Notes: a model not told the origin generated them from the sequence alone. Shown: positions 1 to 7,430, counted from the stretch's first letter. The stretch is 33,948 nucleotides of DNA from Acidobacteriota bacterium (GCA_021790995.1 JAJYFA010000024.1:1-33948), one strand, 5' to 3'. Translations and numbers: made by a program.

Positions 1-74
1 CACAGAGTATCAAGATTGGAGCCTGGCTGCAATCTCGATCAGCAACGCGGGCCTACTTCCGGTCGAGGCGGGCG

Positions 75-338
75 TCAGACTGCGGAAGTTGCGGCTGCCG
101 ACTCGGGAGCGGCAAGCCGAGGAAGAACTTCCTCGATATCGAGACCGCTCTCGCGCAGCAGCCTGGTGACTGCGGCTGCATTCAGGCGTGTGGCGTCGAA
201 TTCAGCGAGCAGTGTGCGAGCCTCGCTGTCGAAGCTCAACTTCCGGATGCCGTAAACGTCACGTACACGGGCCAGCGCGGTTGCCACCTGCTCGCTGGGC
301 GGCGTGGCGTAACGATAAACGATCTCAACCGTGGTCAT
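75..338 (-). CDS. Small HMA-fold-like protein without metal-binding cysteines
   Basis: This 87-residue protein has no confident family assignment. Its predicted order (beta strand near residues 3-9, helix 15-28, two strands around 31-49, helix 52-66, short strand) resembles the ferredoxin-like fold of heavy-metal-associated (HMA) domains. The CxxC metal motif of those domains is missing and the protein has no cysteine at all. The tail after residue 73 is Ala/Pro/Ser-rich and probably disordered. It starts with ATG and lies 16 bases after a secreted unknown protein on the same strand, so it could be the last seen gene of the GntR-SPFH unit. HMA-like is an inference from the pattern of hydrophobic residues only; the function is unknown. 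Confidence 0.6.
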   Translation of the reverse strand: MTTVEIVYRYATPPSEQVATALARVRDVYGIRKLSFDSEARTLLAEFDATRLNAAAVTRLLRESGLDIEEVLPRLAAPESAAATSAV

Positions 339-354
339 AGGTCAAGAATAGCAG

Positions 355-813
355 CTAGTAATCACTGCGGACCATGATCACCGCGGGACCGGCTGTCTCA
401 CTCCTGTTCGCCAGTCTGGCCCGGTTTGGTCCGATGAGCGTGAGCGTAAGAGTCACCGGCGCATCGGAGAGCGACCCCGGAGGATGCGCGCGGCGGTGGC
501 TGATCTGGAATGTCAATATTTTGCCGTCGAACTGTGGATGGAACAAGGGCTCGGGAAGGCCAGGAGTCGAGGTATATGGGTCTTTGTCTGTCTTGCGCAT
601 GTGCAGGTAGAAGAGTGCCGCGCCCGAAAGGCTGCCACTTTCGTCTGTGATCACGAAGGTGACCGCCGGCAGGCCATCCATTTGCCCGCGCCAGACGCCG
701 GTAACAGCGGAGAGGCTGGACTGGCTTGCCGGCGGTGAAGAGATACATTGCGCCGTTCCGGCAGCCGCTGCGAACAGCAACGCCAGGGCGAGGACAAGGG
801 TTCTCTGATTCAT
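355..813 (-). CDS. Secreted protein of unknown function
   Basis: This 152-residue protein begins with a clear Sec signal peptide: positively charged start, hydrophobic Leu/Ala stretch to about residue 20, and likely cleavage near GTAQC. The mature part contains a GVWRGQMDG segment and alternating beta-type stretches that resemble small lipocalin-like or beta-sandwich proteins common in this group of bacteria, but I do not recognise a named family. The gene follows the SPFH gene by 14 bases on the same strand and is probably cotranscribed with gntR and the SPFH gene. An extracytoplasmic location is supported; the role is unknown. Confidence 0.7.
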   Translation of the reverse strand: MNQRTLVLALALLFAAAAGTAQCISSPPASQSSLSAVTGVWRGQMDGLPAVTFVITDESGSLSGAALFYLHMRKTDKDPYTSTPGLPEPLFHPQFDGKILTFQISHRRAHPPGSLSDAPVTLTLTLIGPNRARLANRSETAGPAVIMVRSDY

Positions 814-827
814 TGCAAATCCTCCGA

Positions 828-1697
828 TTACTGCTGCTTCGCGAGCGCTGCCGTCGCCAGCGAGCCGCCGAGTCCCATGGTTTCCACGGCCGACGAAGGC
901 ACGATTACCATCGAGCCTTTTTCCTTGATGGCTTCGTAGAGCATGTTCATGGCGCGCAGATGCAGCGCGACAGGATTGTCCTTATACGTGGCCGCAGCCT
1001 GAGCAAACTTATCGGAGATTTCTGTTTCGGCGGTTCCCAGAATCACGCGGGCGCGGCGCTCACGTTCAGCCTGGGCTTCGCGCGACATCGCATCCTGCAG
1101 GCCCGGAGGAATTTGCACGTCGCGGATTTCGACCGACTGTACCGTGATGCCCCAGGGATTGGTCTTTTCGTCGAGAATCTTCTGCAATTCCTGGCCAAGC
1201 GTCTCGCGCTCGGCGAGGGCCTGATGGAGATCATGGCGCCCGATGGACTCGCGTAGCGCGGTTTGCGCGCTCATCGAGATTGCATCCTCATAGCTCTCCA
1301 CTTCAAGGACCGCTTTCTCCGCGTTCCAGACCATCCAGAAAACGATGGCATCGACGTTCACGGGGACGGTATCGCGCGTGAGCGTGGTTTCAGCGGAAAC
1401 GTTCGCTACACGCACACGCTGATCGACGAACTGGCTCAGAGTCTCGATGACGGGAACAATCAGGAAAACCCCCGGTCCGAGCAGACCCACGTAACGGCCG
1501 AAGCGTAGCTTGATCGCCTTCTCCCACTGACGGACGACCTTGATGGCGTATAGAAGGTAAATGCCGACACTCACGCCGGCAATTGCCGGGGCAGGACGTT
1601 GGGTTACGGCGGAGGTGATACCTCCGGCAGCAACGCAAATCAGTAAGGCCGCGACGGCAACCGGGTTGCTGTTCTGCATCGAAAATTTGGGCGTCAT
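828..1697 (-). CDS. SPFH/Band 7 (stomatin-slipin type) membrane protein
   Basis: The 289-residue product has two N-terminal hydrophobic segments (about residues 12-30 and 38-54), then the SPFH/Band 7 domain (about 57-225). Stomatin features include QWEKAIKLRFGRY, GPGVFLIVPVIE and the region from TRDTVPVNVDAIVFW to VEIRDVQIPPGLQDAM. A helical, oligomerising C-terminal part follows with AQAERERRARVI. Stomatins assemble into membrane scaffolds that organise lipid and protein microdomains. No NfeD partner gene is adjacent. The start overlaps the gntR stop by four bases (ATGA), so translation is probably coupled and expression should follow the GntR repressor upstream. Confidence 0.9.
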   Translation of the reverse strand: MTPKFSMQNSNPVAVAALLICVAAGGITSAVTQRPAPAIAGVSVGIYLLYAIKVVRQWEKAIKLRFGRYVGLLGPGVFLIVPVIETLSQFVDQRVRVANVSAETTLTRDTVPVNVDAIVFWMVWNAEKAVLEVESYEDAISMSAQTALRESIGRHDLHQALAERETLGQELQKILDEKTNPWGITVQSVEIRDVQIPPGLQDAMSREAQAERERRARVILGTAETEISDKFAQAAATYKDNPVALHLRAMNMLYEAIKEKGSMVIVPSSAVETMGLGGSLATAALAKQQ

Positions 1698-2110
1698 ATT
1701 TTCTCCTTCAGACCTAGCCCCTTGGGCCAGGCCTGCAACTGCTCAATGAGTTCCTCAATCGTGAACCCTGCTGCACCCGCGCGCGCTACGGCGTCGCCAG
1801 CGATCTGGTTTAGCTGCCGCTCACGTTCTGCCTCTCCATCGTGCAGCTTCCGCGCGCTTATGAAAGTGCCCGTTCCCTGGTGCGTCTCAAGCAATCCGCT
1901 CAGTTCCAACTCCTTATATGCCCGAACCACGGTATTGGGATTAATGGCCAGGTCTACCGCAAGTTTGCGCACTGTAGGAAGCTGGTCACCTGCCGCCAAG
2001 GCTCCGGAAGCAAGCCCGCCGCGGACCTGATCGACGATTTGGCGATAGGCAGGGACGCCGGTATGAAGATCGAGGAGGAAGCAAAACGCGGGATAGACAG
2101 GCTTGCTCAT
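1694..2110 (-). CDS. GntR-family transcriptional regulator, YtrA subfamily
   Basis: This 138-residue protein has an N-terminal GntR winged helix (about residues 15-85), seen in GVPAYRQIVDQVRGGLASG, GDQLPTVRKLA and INPNTVVRAYKELE, ending with the wing LETHQGTGTFI. Only about 50 helical residues follow, which is the short effector/dimerisation domain of the YtrA subfamily rather than the larger FadR or HutC domains. YtrA-type genes usually control a nearby membrane or ABC-transporter gene; here the overlapping partner is an SPFH protein. A perfect 8-bp inverted repeat lies just upstream and covers the -10 region, so autorepression is likely. No strong Shine-Dalgarno sequence precedes the ATG. 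Confidence 0.92.
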   Translation of the reverse strand: MSKPVYPAFCFLLDLHTGVPAYRQIVDQVRGGLASGALAAGDQLPTVRKLAVDLAINPNTVVRAYKELELSGLLETHQGTGTFISARKLHDGEAERERQLNQIAGDAVARAGAAGFTIEELIEQLQAWPKGLGLKEKI

Positions 2111-2117
2111 TGCTTTT

Positions 2118-2139
2118 GTGTACTATAACACTAGTACAC
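2118..2139 (-). promoter_or_regulatory. GntR operator overlapping a near-leaderless promoter
   Basis: A perfect inverted repeat has arms GTGTACTA and TAGTACAC separated by six bases. It matches the size and symmetry expected for a dimeric GntR/YtrA regulator. On the minus strand a TATAGT hexamer (2127 to 2122) lies inside it, 11 bases before the gntR ATG. Transcription starting about seven bases after that hexamer would leave a leader of only a few bases. Repressor binding here would block RNA polymerase directly. The inverted repeat is seen; operator function is inferred. Confidence 0.75.
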
Positions 2140-2207
2140 TCATGCAAAGCTCCTATCAACAGAATTTTCCGAAAAATTTGTTGAATTGCTGAATGGGGTG
2201 AGAGGAG

Positions 2208-2699
2208 CTACAGCCCCTTCAGGTAGTTGGCTATATCAGGGCTGGTCCACTCCTGCGAGCCAACGAATTTGCGGCGGATGATGCCTTTGCGGTCGATGAC
2301 GTAGGTTTCGGGCCACATATCGGTGTGGTAGAGCTTGGGCACCGATTCGTTGGCGTCGCGCACGGTCGTGAAGTCGATATGGTGGCGGACGATGAAACGG
2401 GCGTAGGCGCCGGGGTCGTCGTCGACGCTGACGGCCAGAATGACCAGATTGGGCTGTTCGTGGTGGAGCGCCAGCAGCGACGGCATCTCCTCAACGCAGG
2501 GCATGCACCACGTGGCCCAGAAGTTGAGCAGGACAACTTTGCCGCGATAGTTGGCCAGGTGTACCGTCGTTGTGCCGTCTGAGAGCGTAAAGTCGGGAGC
2601 TGTTACGCCGGTTTGCGCGGGACGCGAGCCGCGATTGCACGCCACGAGAAGAGCGAAGGGCGCCAGGAAAAGCCAGACGAGGAAACGAGGAAAGCGCAC
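2208..2699 (-). CDS. TlpA/ResA-type thioredoxin lipoprotein
   Basis: This 163-residue protein has a signal sequence ending in a lipobox (LVAC, Cys21), so it is probably anchored on the outer face of the inner membrane. The thioredoxin fold starts near residue 32 (APDFTLSDG) and carries a WCMPC redox motif at 64-68. The cis-Pro region is MWPETYVID, and the GIIRRKFVG strand is typical of TlpA/ResA proteins. These proteins reduce disulfides in exported proteins such as apocytochrome c. No cytochrome maturation gene is next to it, so the substrate is unknown. The GTG start is placed from the signal peptide. It lies six bases after a TATTAT hexamer, leaving little room for a ribosome-binding site. 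Confidence 0.88.
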   Translation of the reverse strand: MRFPRFLVWLFLAPFALLVACNRGSRPAQTGVTAPDFTLSDGTTTVHLANYRGKVVLLNFWATWCMPCVEEMPSLLALHHEQPNLVILAVSVDDDPGAYARFIVRHHIDFTTVRDANESVPKLYHTDMWPETYVIDRKGIIRRKFVGSQEWTSPDIANYLKGL

Positions 2700-2704
2700 C
2701 TCTC

Positions 2705-2711
2705 TATAATA
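2705..2711. promoter_or_regulatory. Shared divergent -10 element (TATAATA)
   Basis: The seven bases TATAATA read TATAAT on the plus strand, 37 bases before the glycosyltransferase ATG. They read TATTAT on the minus strand, six bases before the tlpA-like GTG. The plus-strand gene has a usable ribosome-binding site (AGTGAGG); the minus-strand gene would be transcribed leaderless. No good -35 hexamer is visible on either side. Shared symmetric -10 elements are a known cause of divergent bacterial transcription; its use here is inferred. Confidence 0.55.
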
Positions 2712-2747
2712 CGGAGCGAAAGGGCAAGAAGAAAACAGTGAGGCGCG

Positions 2748-3944
2748 ATGGCAAGCGATAAGACGGATTTGCGCGGATCGGGAAGCTGGAAGCCCGTGCT
2801 AGGGCTGGGCGATCCTGGGGAAGGCGTGTCAGCCGGCGTGGATTGGCGCGAATGGGCGGCCAAGGCCCTCCCGGGAACAGTTTTCGATCAGCCGGAGCCT
2901 GAGGAACTTATCGATCTGACGGTGATTGTGCCAGCCCGGAATGAGGAGGATTGCCTGGGGGAGTGCCTCAAGTCGCTGGTCAGCCAGTCGGAGGACATCT
3001 TTGAACTGGGCAAGGACTGGGAGCTGATCGTGGTGGACGATCACTCGACTGACCGGACGGCCGAGATTGCGCGCGGCTTTGCCGGAGTGACCGTGATGGA
3101 AGCAGGCAAGCTGGAGCCGGGTTGGACGGGCAAGGCGAATGCAATATGGACAGCGGCGCGGCGAGCGCGCGGGCGGTGGCTGCTGTTTACCGATGCGGAC
3201 ACGATTCACGAACCCGAGGGGCTGCGACACGCCATGCACGAAGCGGTGCGGCACAAGGCGGGAGTGCTGAGCTACTCACCGCGGCAGATTGTGAAGGGTT
3301 TCGTGCAGCGGTCGCTGATGCCGCTGGTGTTTTGCGAACTGGCGCTGGCCTATCCGCCGGCCAAAGTTTCCGATCCGGCGCATCGTATTGCAGCGGCCAA
3401 CGGGCAGTTTCTGCTGATTGAGCGCGAGGCCTACCGCAAACTGGGCGGTCACCCCAGCGTGGCCGATAAGGTACTCGAGGACGTGGAACTGGCGGTTTTG
3501 GCCAAGCGGCGCAAGATCGGATTGCGCTTCCGGTACGCCGACGACATCGTGGCCGCGCGCATGTACCGCAGCACTGCGGCGATGGTGGAGGGCTGGACCA
3601 AGAACCTGAAGCTGCTTTTCGATAACGCGCTGACGCTGGCAGTTTTTCGGGCGATCGACATTCTTCTCCTTTTAGGGTTGCCGATTCTGGCGTACGAACT
3701 GTGGAACGCGCGGCTGGGTGCGCACAGCTTGCAATGGCTGGGCGCTGGGTGGCTTCTGGCTCTGCTGTGGCTGCGCACGCTCTTCCGCTTCTACGCGCGT
3801 GTTGCCAAGTCGAACTTTCGGTTTCTGGATTGCGCGATCTCGCCGCTGGGATTGCCGATGTTTGTGATGCTGCTTTATCGAAGCTGGTTTCAGCACCGCA
3901 TCCTGAAGCGCGTAAGCTGGAAGGGACGGAGTTATGCGCAATAG
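2748..3944 (+). CDS. Family 2 glycosyltransferase, HpnB/CrtQ-like, membrane-associated
   Basis: The 398-residue product has a GT-A fold of family GT2 (about residues 58-290). It begins LTVIVPARNEE, continues with the nucleotide-binding VVDDHSTD, the metal-binding TDADT, and the acceptor/catalytic region ANGQFLLIEREAY and VLEDVELA. The GWTGKANA segment is typical of the branch that includes hopanoid-associated HpnB and carotenoid-associated CrtQ. Hydrophobic helices follow at about 300-320, 327-345 and 358-375. The first 55 residues are an extra segment without a membrane helix, so the true start could be later. No hopanoid or carotenoid genes are adjacent and the acceptor is unknown. Confidence 0.85.
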   Translation: MASDKTDLRGSGSWKPVLGLGDPGEGVSAGVDWREWAAKALPGTVFDQPEPEELIDLTVIVPARNEEDCLGECLKSLVSQSEDIFELGKDWELIVVDDHSTDRTAEIARGFAGVTVMEAGKLEPGWTGKANAIWTAARRARGRWLLFTDADTIHEPEGLRHAMHEAVRHKAGVLSYSPRQIVKGFVQRSLMPLVFCELALAYPPAKVSDPAHRIAAANGQFLLIEREAYRKLGGHPSVADKVLEDVELAVLAKRRKIGLRFRYADDIVAARMYRSTAAMVEGWTKNLKLLFDNALTLAVFRAIDILLLLGLPILAYELWNARLGAHSLQWLGAGWLLALLWLRTLFRFYARVAKSNFRFLDCAISPLGLPMFVMLLYRSWFQHRILKRVSWKGRSYAQ

Positions 3945-3950
3945 CGGGGC

Positions 3951-3964
3951 CGGCTCCGGAGCCG
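3951..3964. repeat. Perfect 14-bp palindrome after the glycosyltransferase gene
   Basis: CGGCTCCGGAGCCG is a perfect palindrome eight bases after the glycosyltransferase stop. It lacks a following T-run, so it is not a standard terminator. It may be a REP-like palindrome or a weak mRNA-end hairpin. The rest of the 147-base gap to the pterin operon shows only the AGAGG ribosome-binding site of the next gene. Confidence 0.4.
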
Positions 3965-4091
3965 CGGAGGCGCATCGCTTTTGAGCCTATCGTGAAGGGA
4001 CGTCCCGTTTTTCGATCCGGTGCACATCGGCGTCGATTCCCTGAACCAAACGGTAACGTTCTAGCATCCTTTCTTGTGTAAGAGGTCATGC

Positions 4092-4526
4092 ATGATTTTT
4101 CTGACGCGGCGGGCGACGTTTTCCGCATCGCACTATTACTGGAATGAGGCCTGGTCCGCGGAGAAGAACCAGCAGGTCTTCGGGCGCTGCGCGAATCGCA
4201 ATGGACACGGGCACAATTACACGCTGGAAGTGACTGTGGCGGGTGAACCCGACGCCGTGACGGGATTCGTGGTCGATCTGAAGTGGCTCAAAGACGTGAT
4301 GGAGCGCGAGGTTCTCGCGGCCTATGACCATCGCCACCTGAATCTCGAAACGCCGGAGTTCAACAACGCCAACCCGACGACGGAAAATATCGCGATTGCT
4401 GCATGGAAGCGGCTGGAGCCGGCGATCAACGGCGCCAGCGATGCGGGCGCGGGGGGCGCAAAGTTGAAGAGGATTCGCGTCTACGAGACGCCGGAGATCT
4501 TTGCCGAGTACAGAGGTGAGGCGTGA
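4092..4526 (+). CDS. 6-pyruvoyl-tetrahydropterin synthase/QueD family protein, copy 1
   Basis: This 144-residue protein is a PTPS-family T-fold enzyme. Zinc ligands are expected at His14 (FSASH), His39 and His41 (NGHGHNY), with the catalytic Cys33 in FGRC. DHRHLNLE and PTTENIAI match the conserved catalytic His/Asp and Glu regions. The segment between the first His and Cys33, and the motif C-x5-HGH, are those of animal PTPS rather than short bacterial QueD. Family enzymes convert 7,8-dihydroneopterin triphosphate to 6-pyruvoyl- or 6-carboxy-tetrahydropterin. The start is the ATG after AGAGG; an upstream TTG in frame is less likely. The stop overlaps the second paralogue's GTG, so the pair is translationally coupled. 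Confidence 0.9.
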   Translation: MIFLTRRATFSASHYYWNEAWSAEKNQQVFGRCANRNGHGHNYTLEVTVAGEPDAVTGFVVDLKWLKDVMEREVLAAYDHRHLNLETPEFNNANPTTENIAIAAWKRLEPAINGASDAGAGGAKLKRIRVYETPEIFAEYRGEA

Positions 4527-4933
4527 AGGCGTACTTCGGCCGCCGCTACACGATCAGCGCCAGCCACCGGCTGAACGCGGATACTCTATCGGTCGAGGAA
4601 AATCGCGCGGTATACGGAAAATGCAACAACGCGCACGGTCACGGGCACAATTATGTGATCGAAGTGCTGGTGGGCGGCGAGGTGAACGCGGCAACGGGAA
4701 TGGTGGTGGACCTGGTGGCGCTGGATCGGGCGGTCGGTGAGCGCATTCTCGATCGCTTCGATCACGCCAATCTGAATCTCGATCCGCTGTTCCGGGATCG
4801 CGTTCCTACCACGGAGAATCTCTGCAAGGCGGTTTTTGATTTGTTGCGCAACGCGCTGCCGGAGGTCGAACTGGAGCACGTGCGCGTGGAAGAGACAGAA
4901 AACAATTTCTTTGAGTGTTCGACGAGAGGATGA
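4523..4933 (+). CDS. 6-pyruvoyl-tetrahydropterin synthase/QueD family protein, copy 2
   Basis: The 136-residue product is a second PTPS-family enzyme, clearly diverged from the first but with the same core. His15 (ISASH), Cys34 (YGKC), and His40/His42 in HGHGHNY are present, followed by ATGMVVDL, FDHANLNLD, PTTENLCK and the C-terminal EETENNFFE. The stretch from LSVEEN to the HGHGHNY motif is strikingly like animal PTPS. The GTG start overlaps the stop of copy 1 by four bases and has AGAGGTGAGG before it. folE follows six bases later. Both copies keep all catalytic residues, so neither looks like a decayed duplicate; they may form one mixed hexamer or act on different substrates. Confidence 0.9.
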   Translation: MKAYFGRRYTISASHRLNADTLSVEENRAVYGKCNNAHGHGHNYVIEVLVGGEVNAATGMVVDLVALDRAVGERILDRFDHANLNLDPLFRDRVPTTENLCKAVFDLLRNALPEVELEHVRVEETENNFFECSTRG

Positions 4934-4939
4934 ATAGCG

Positions 4940-5614
4940 ATGGCACAGCCGGTTATTGTGAGCAAGCCCGGAGCCTCCGGCGACAGGACTTCGTCGCGGG
5001 GGTGGAATCCCGCGCGGAAAACTGCGGAAGCTGAGGAAGGGCTGAGCGCGTTCACCACGCAGGAGTTGTACCGCGAGATACTCTCGCGCCTGGGCGAAGA
5101 TCCCGATCGCGACGGCCTGCGAATGACGCCAGAGCGCGTGGAGAAGTCGATGGCCTTTCTGACCAAAGGCTACGATCAGGATCCGAAACAGATTCTGCGA
5201 GGAGCGCTTTTCGATGTCGACTACGACGAGATGGTCATCGTCAAGGACATCGAGATGTTTTCGCTGTGTGAACATCACATGCTTCCGTTCTTCGGTAAGG
5301 TGCATGTGGCCTACATTCCCAAGGGCAAGGTGATCGGGCTGAGCAAGATTGCCCGTCTCGTCGAGGTATTTGCGCGGCGGCTGCAGGTGCAGGAGCGGCT
5401 CACGAGGCAGATTGCGGACGCGATCCAGGAAGCAATTGCCCCGCAGGGCGTGGGCGTAGTGATTGAAGCGCGGCATCTTTGCATGATGATGCGCGGGATC
5501 GAGAAGCAGCATTCATCCACGGTGACGAGCGCGATGGTAGGCTGCTTCCGGCAGAAGGAGACACGCGCGGAGTTTCTCTCGCTGGTGCAGCCGCCGGGCA
5601 GCGGGACGGTCTGA
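4940..5614 (+). CDS. folE: GTP cyclohydrolase I (type IA)
   Basis: FolE opens GTP to 7,8-dihydroneopterin triphosphate, the first step toward folate, biopterin and queuosine-type pterins. The 224-residue protein has the zinc-binding CEHHM motif (Cys110, His113) and a third ligand, Cys181, in HLCMMMRG. The active-site segments [22 protein letters not shown] and STVTSAM are also present. The first 35 residues are longer than usual and contain a peptide, DRTSSRGW, encoded by a palindromic element also present inside gatB. The gene closes the pterin operon directly after two PTPS genes, so FolE probably feeds its product to them. It converges with the CHAD gene. Confidence 0.96.
   Translation: MAQPVIVSKPGASGDRTSSRGWNPARKTAEAEEGLSAFTTQELYREILSRLGEDPDRDGLRMTPERVEKSMAFLTKGYDQDPKQILRGALFDVDYDEMVIVKDIEMFSLCEHHMLPFFGKVHVAYIPKGKVIGLSKIARLVEVFARRLQVQERLTRQIADAIQEAIAPQGVGVVIEARHLCMMMRGIEKQHSSTVTSAMVGCFRQKETRAEFLSLVQPPGSGTV
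4974..5015 (+). repeat. Palindromic element inside folE
   Basis: A hairpin-forming sequence lies in frame near the 5' end of folE. Its arms around CGGCGAC and GTCGCGG enclose the loop AGGACTTC, and GGGGTGGAA follows. A second small stem, CGCGGG with CCCGCG, overlaps it. The gatB element at 23320-23347 has nearly the same loop and the same trailing GGGGTGGAA. Stem bases differ between the copies but pairing is largely kept. It encodes residues around 11-26 of FolE. Confidence 0.65.
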
Positions 5615-5640
5615 GTTCGGAAACTCTCTGGCGATGTGGA

Positions 5641-6471
5641 TTAGGCGCCCATCGTTTGCGGCATGGCCAGGTATTTGCCGCGCAGGACATTGGCGGCGGC
5701 AAGCGCGCGGTTGAATCTGCGCCTCACCGTTGCGGCAATGCGGTAGAGAAGTGCGTGTTCTTTCTCATGCGTGAGAAGGCCGCGCGCAATCTCTTCCAAT
5801 TGCAGCCAGTCGTGCCAGTCGCCGATGCGGCGCTGTACATCGCCCAGCGCTTCCACCAGTGCGGCATTGGCGTTCTCATCCAGGTGCAGCGTGTAGCGCA
5901 GTTGCTTGACCTTCAGGCGAAAGGCGTGGAGATTGTGCTCATCGAGCGGCGGCCAGCCGCCGAGCTCGCGCACCAGGTTTACAGCGGCGCTGTGGATCTC
6001 TTCCTGAGTCTGACCGGACTCGGCGCCTGAACTCAAGGTTGATTTTGCGGGCCTCAATACCGCGCGGACAGAGCGGGAAAACTCCTTGAGATCCCGTTCC
6101 ACGTCCTTGCGCCTGTGGCGCATTGCCCGGACGAGCTGAGCGGCGTTTTCCTGACGTGCGGCTTTCAGGCTGGCCAGCAGATGGGTCAGAGATTCGCTGG
6201 CGCCGTACCGTGCGAGCTTGCGCGCGTTGGCCATGAGCACGTCGATGTCGCGTACCTGGCCGGCTGCCTTGCGCACGGGCTCGATGGATTTTGCGAGATG
6301 TCGCGATTGTTTGCCATCGGCTGGATCAAACACCGCGGCGATCGCTTCAACCCTCCGCAAAGCAGTGCGCAGTCTGTGAACGCTTTTGGGCGAGGGATCG
6401 CCATGCAGGCTCTCGATGGATTTGCCGAGATCGTGCAATGCTTTTTGCGCACGTTCCAGTTCGCCGGCCAT
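5641..6471 (-). CDS. CHAD-domain protein (polyphosphate-binding type)
   Basis: The 276-residue protein is almost entirely one CHAD domain, an all-alpha fold with conserved basic and His residues. Typical segments are VHRLRTALRRVEA (about residues 31-43), GQVRDIDVL, AFRLKVKQLRYTLH and GDWHDW. CHAD domains bind inorganic polyphosphate through the positively charged groove formed by these residues; many are linked to CYTH triphosphatase domains or polyphosphate granules. No CYTH or polyphosphate kinase gene is nearby. It starts with ATG, converges with folE and diverges from truB. Confidence 0.9.
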   Translation of the reverse strand: MAGELERAQKALHDLGKSIESLHGDPSPKSVHRLRTALRRVEAIAAVFDPADGKQSRHLAKSIEPVRKAAGQVRDIDVLMANARKLARYGASESLTHLLASLKAARQENAAQLVRAMRHRRKDVERDLKEFSRSVRAVLRPAKSTLSSGAESGQTQEEIHSAAVNLVRELGGWPPLDEHNLHAFRLKVKQLRYTLHLDENANAALVEALGDVQRRIGDWHDWLQLEEIARGLLTHEKEHALLYRIAATVRRRFNRALAAANVLRGKYLAMPQTMGA

Positions 6472-6525
6472 TTGTCTTTAGCTTGGTCCGCCGGCCTCCA
6501 GGTTGGCAAGCGGAGCTGTGCGCAC

Positions 6526-6531
6526 TAAAGT
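6526..6531 (+). promoter_or_regulatory. -10-like hexamer immediately upstream of truB
   Basis: TAAAGT lies six bases before the truB GTG. A stop codon in the truB frame also falls here, so no earlier start is possible. The arrangement copies that of gatB (TAAAAT, six bases, ATG), suggesting a leaderless transcript. The AGTGAGG that overlaps it is too close to the GTG to be an ideal ribosome-binding site. Confidence 0.45.
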
Positions 6532-6537
6532 GAGGAT

Positions 6538-7425
6538 GTGAACGGGCTTCTTGTAGTTGATAAACCGGGCGGGATGACGAGTCATGACGTGGTGAACCGG
6601 CTGCGCAAAATCTCCGGAGAGCGGTCGATCGGCCACCTGGGCACGCTCGACCCCATGGCCACAGGCGTGCTCCCGCTGCTGATGGGCAAATACACGCGGC
6701 TGGCGCAATACTTTTCCGCCGCTGAGAAAAGCTATTCGGGATCGATCCGCTTCGGGTTTGCGACCGATACCTACGACGCCGAGGGCGAGCCTGCCGGACG
6801 GGATCGATGGCCGGAGGTGGCGCAATCCCTGACGCTGGAGCGGGTGCGCGAGGCGTCGGCGCGGTTTCGCGGCGAGATGGAGCAGATGCCGCCGCCGTTC
6901 TCAGCCAAGAAGATTGGCGGCAAACCGGCCTACAAGCTGGCGCGCGAGGGCAAGCCGGTAGATTTGAAGCCAGCGAAGGTTCGCATCGACGCCTTTGAAA
7001 TTCTGGCGCTGGAGGACTCCGAAGCCAGCTTTGCCATCGACATAAGCGCCGGCGGGTACGTGCGCTCGGTGGCGCACGAGATGGGACAGGAGCTTGGCTG
7101 CGGGGCGCACCTGAGCCAGCTACGGCGCACGCGTGCCGGCGCGTTCTCGCTGGAAGACGCGCACAAGCTTGAGGAATTGGAATCGCTGGCCGGAGACACC
7201 GGCGCTCTGGAAGCGATTTGTGTGCATCCGCGCGCGCTGCTTCCGGAGATGCCGTCTGTGACTGCGGACACAACGGCGCTGGGCCGGTTGCGCAACGGCG
7301 CGCAGGCCAATTTGCCGGAGTTTTCAGCGGTTCCGCTAGTGAAGTTTTTCGCCGGGCCGCGGGCTCTGGCTGGGATCGCCAGGCGCGTGGCGGGAACGCT
7401 GTTTCAACCTTTGGTAGTGATGTAA
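6538..7425 (+). CDS. truB: tRNA pseudouridine(55) synthase
   Basis: TruB makes pseudouridine 55 in the T-loop of nearly all tRNAs. The 295-residue product starts with the family signature GLLVVDKPGGMTSHDVV and has the catalytic Asp38 in GHLGTLDPMATGVLPL. KSYSGSIRFG, the RFRGEMEQMPPPFSAKKIGGKPAY region and GGYVRSVAHEMG complete the catalytic domain. The C-terminus contains the short PUA-like part. The GTG at 6538 is the only possible start after an in-frame stop at 6526. In many bacteria truB lies with rbfA and infB; here it stands alone. Confidence 0.96.
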   Translation: MNGLLVVDKPGGMTSHDVVNRLRKISGERSIGHLGTLDPMATGVLPLLMGKYTRLAQYFSAAEKSYSGSIRFGFATDTYDAEGEPAGRDRWPEVAQSLTLERVREASARFRGEMEQMPPPFSAKKIGGKPAYKLAREGKPVDLKPAKVRIDAFEILALEDSEASFAIDISAGGYVRSVAHEMGQELGCGAHLSQLRRTRAGAFSLEDAHKLEELESLAGDTGALEAICVHPRALLPEMPSVTADTTALGRLRNGAQANLPEFSAVPLVKFFAGPRALAGIARRVAGTLFQPLVVM

Positions 7426-7430
7426 AGGCG

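Noticed and set aside
16-255. 79-residue open frame at the left edge
   Set aside because: It is antisense to the 87-residue gene, Arg/Ser-rich and without a ribosome-binding site; bases 1-74 show nothing else recognisable.
3951-3964. Intrinsic terminator after the glycosyltransferase
   Set aside because: The palindrome is strong but has no T-run on either side, so it is listed only as a palindrome.
4092-4933. PTPS-III (FolB-replacing) identity for one of the two PTPS copies
   Set aside because: PTPS-III has Glu in place of the catalytic Cys; both copies here keep Cys (33 and 34).
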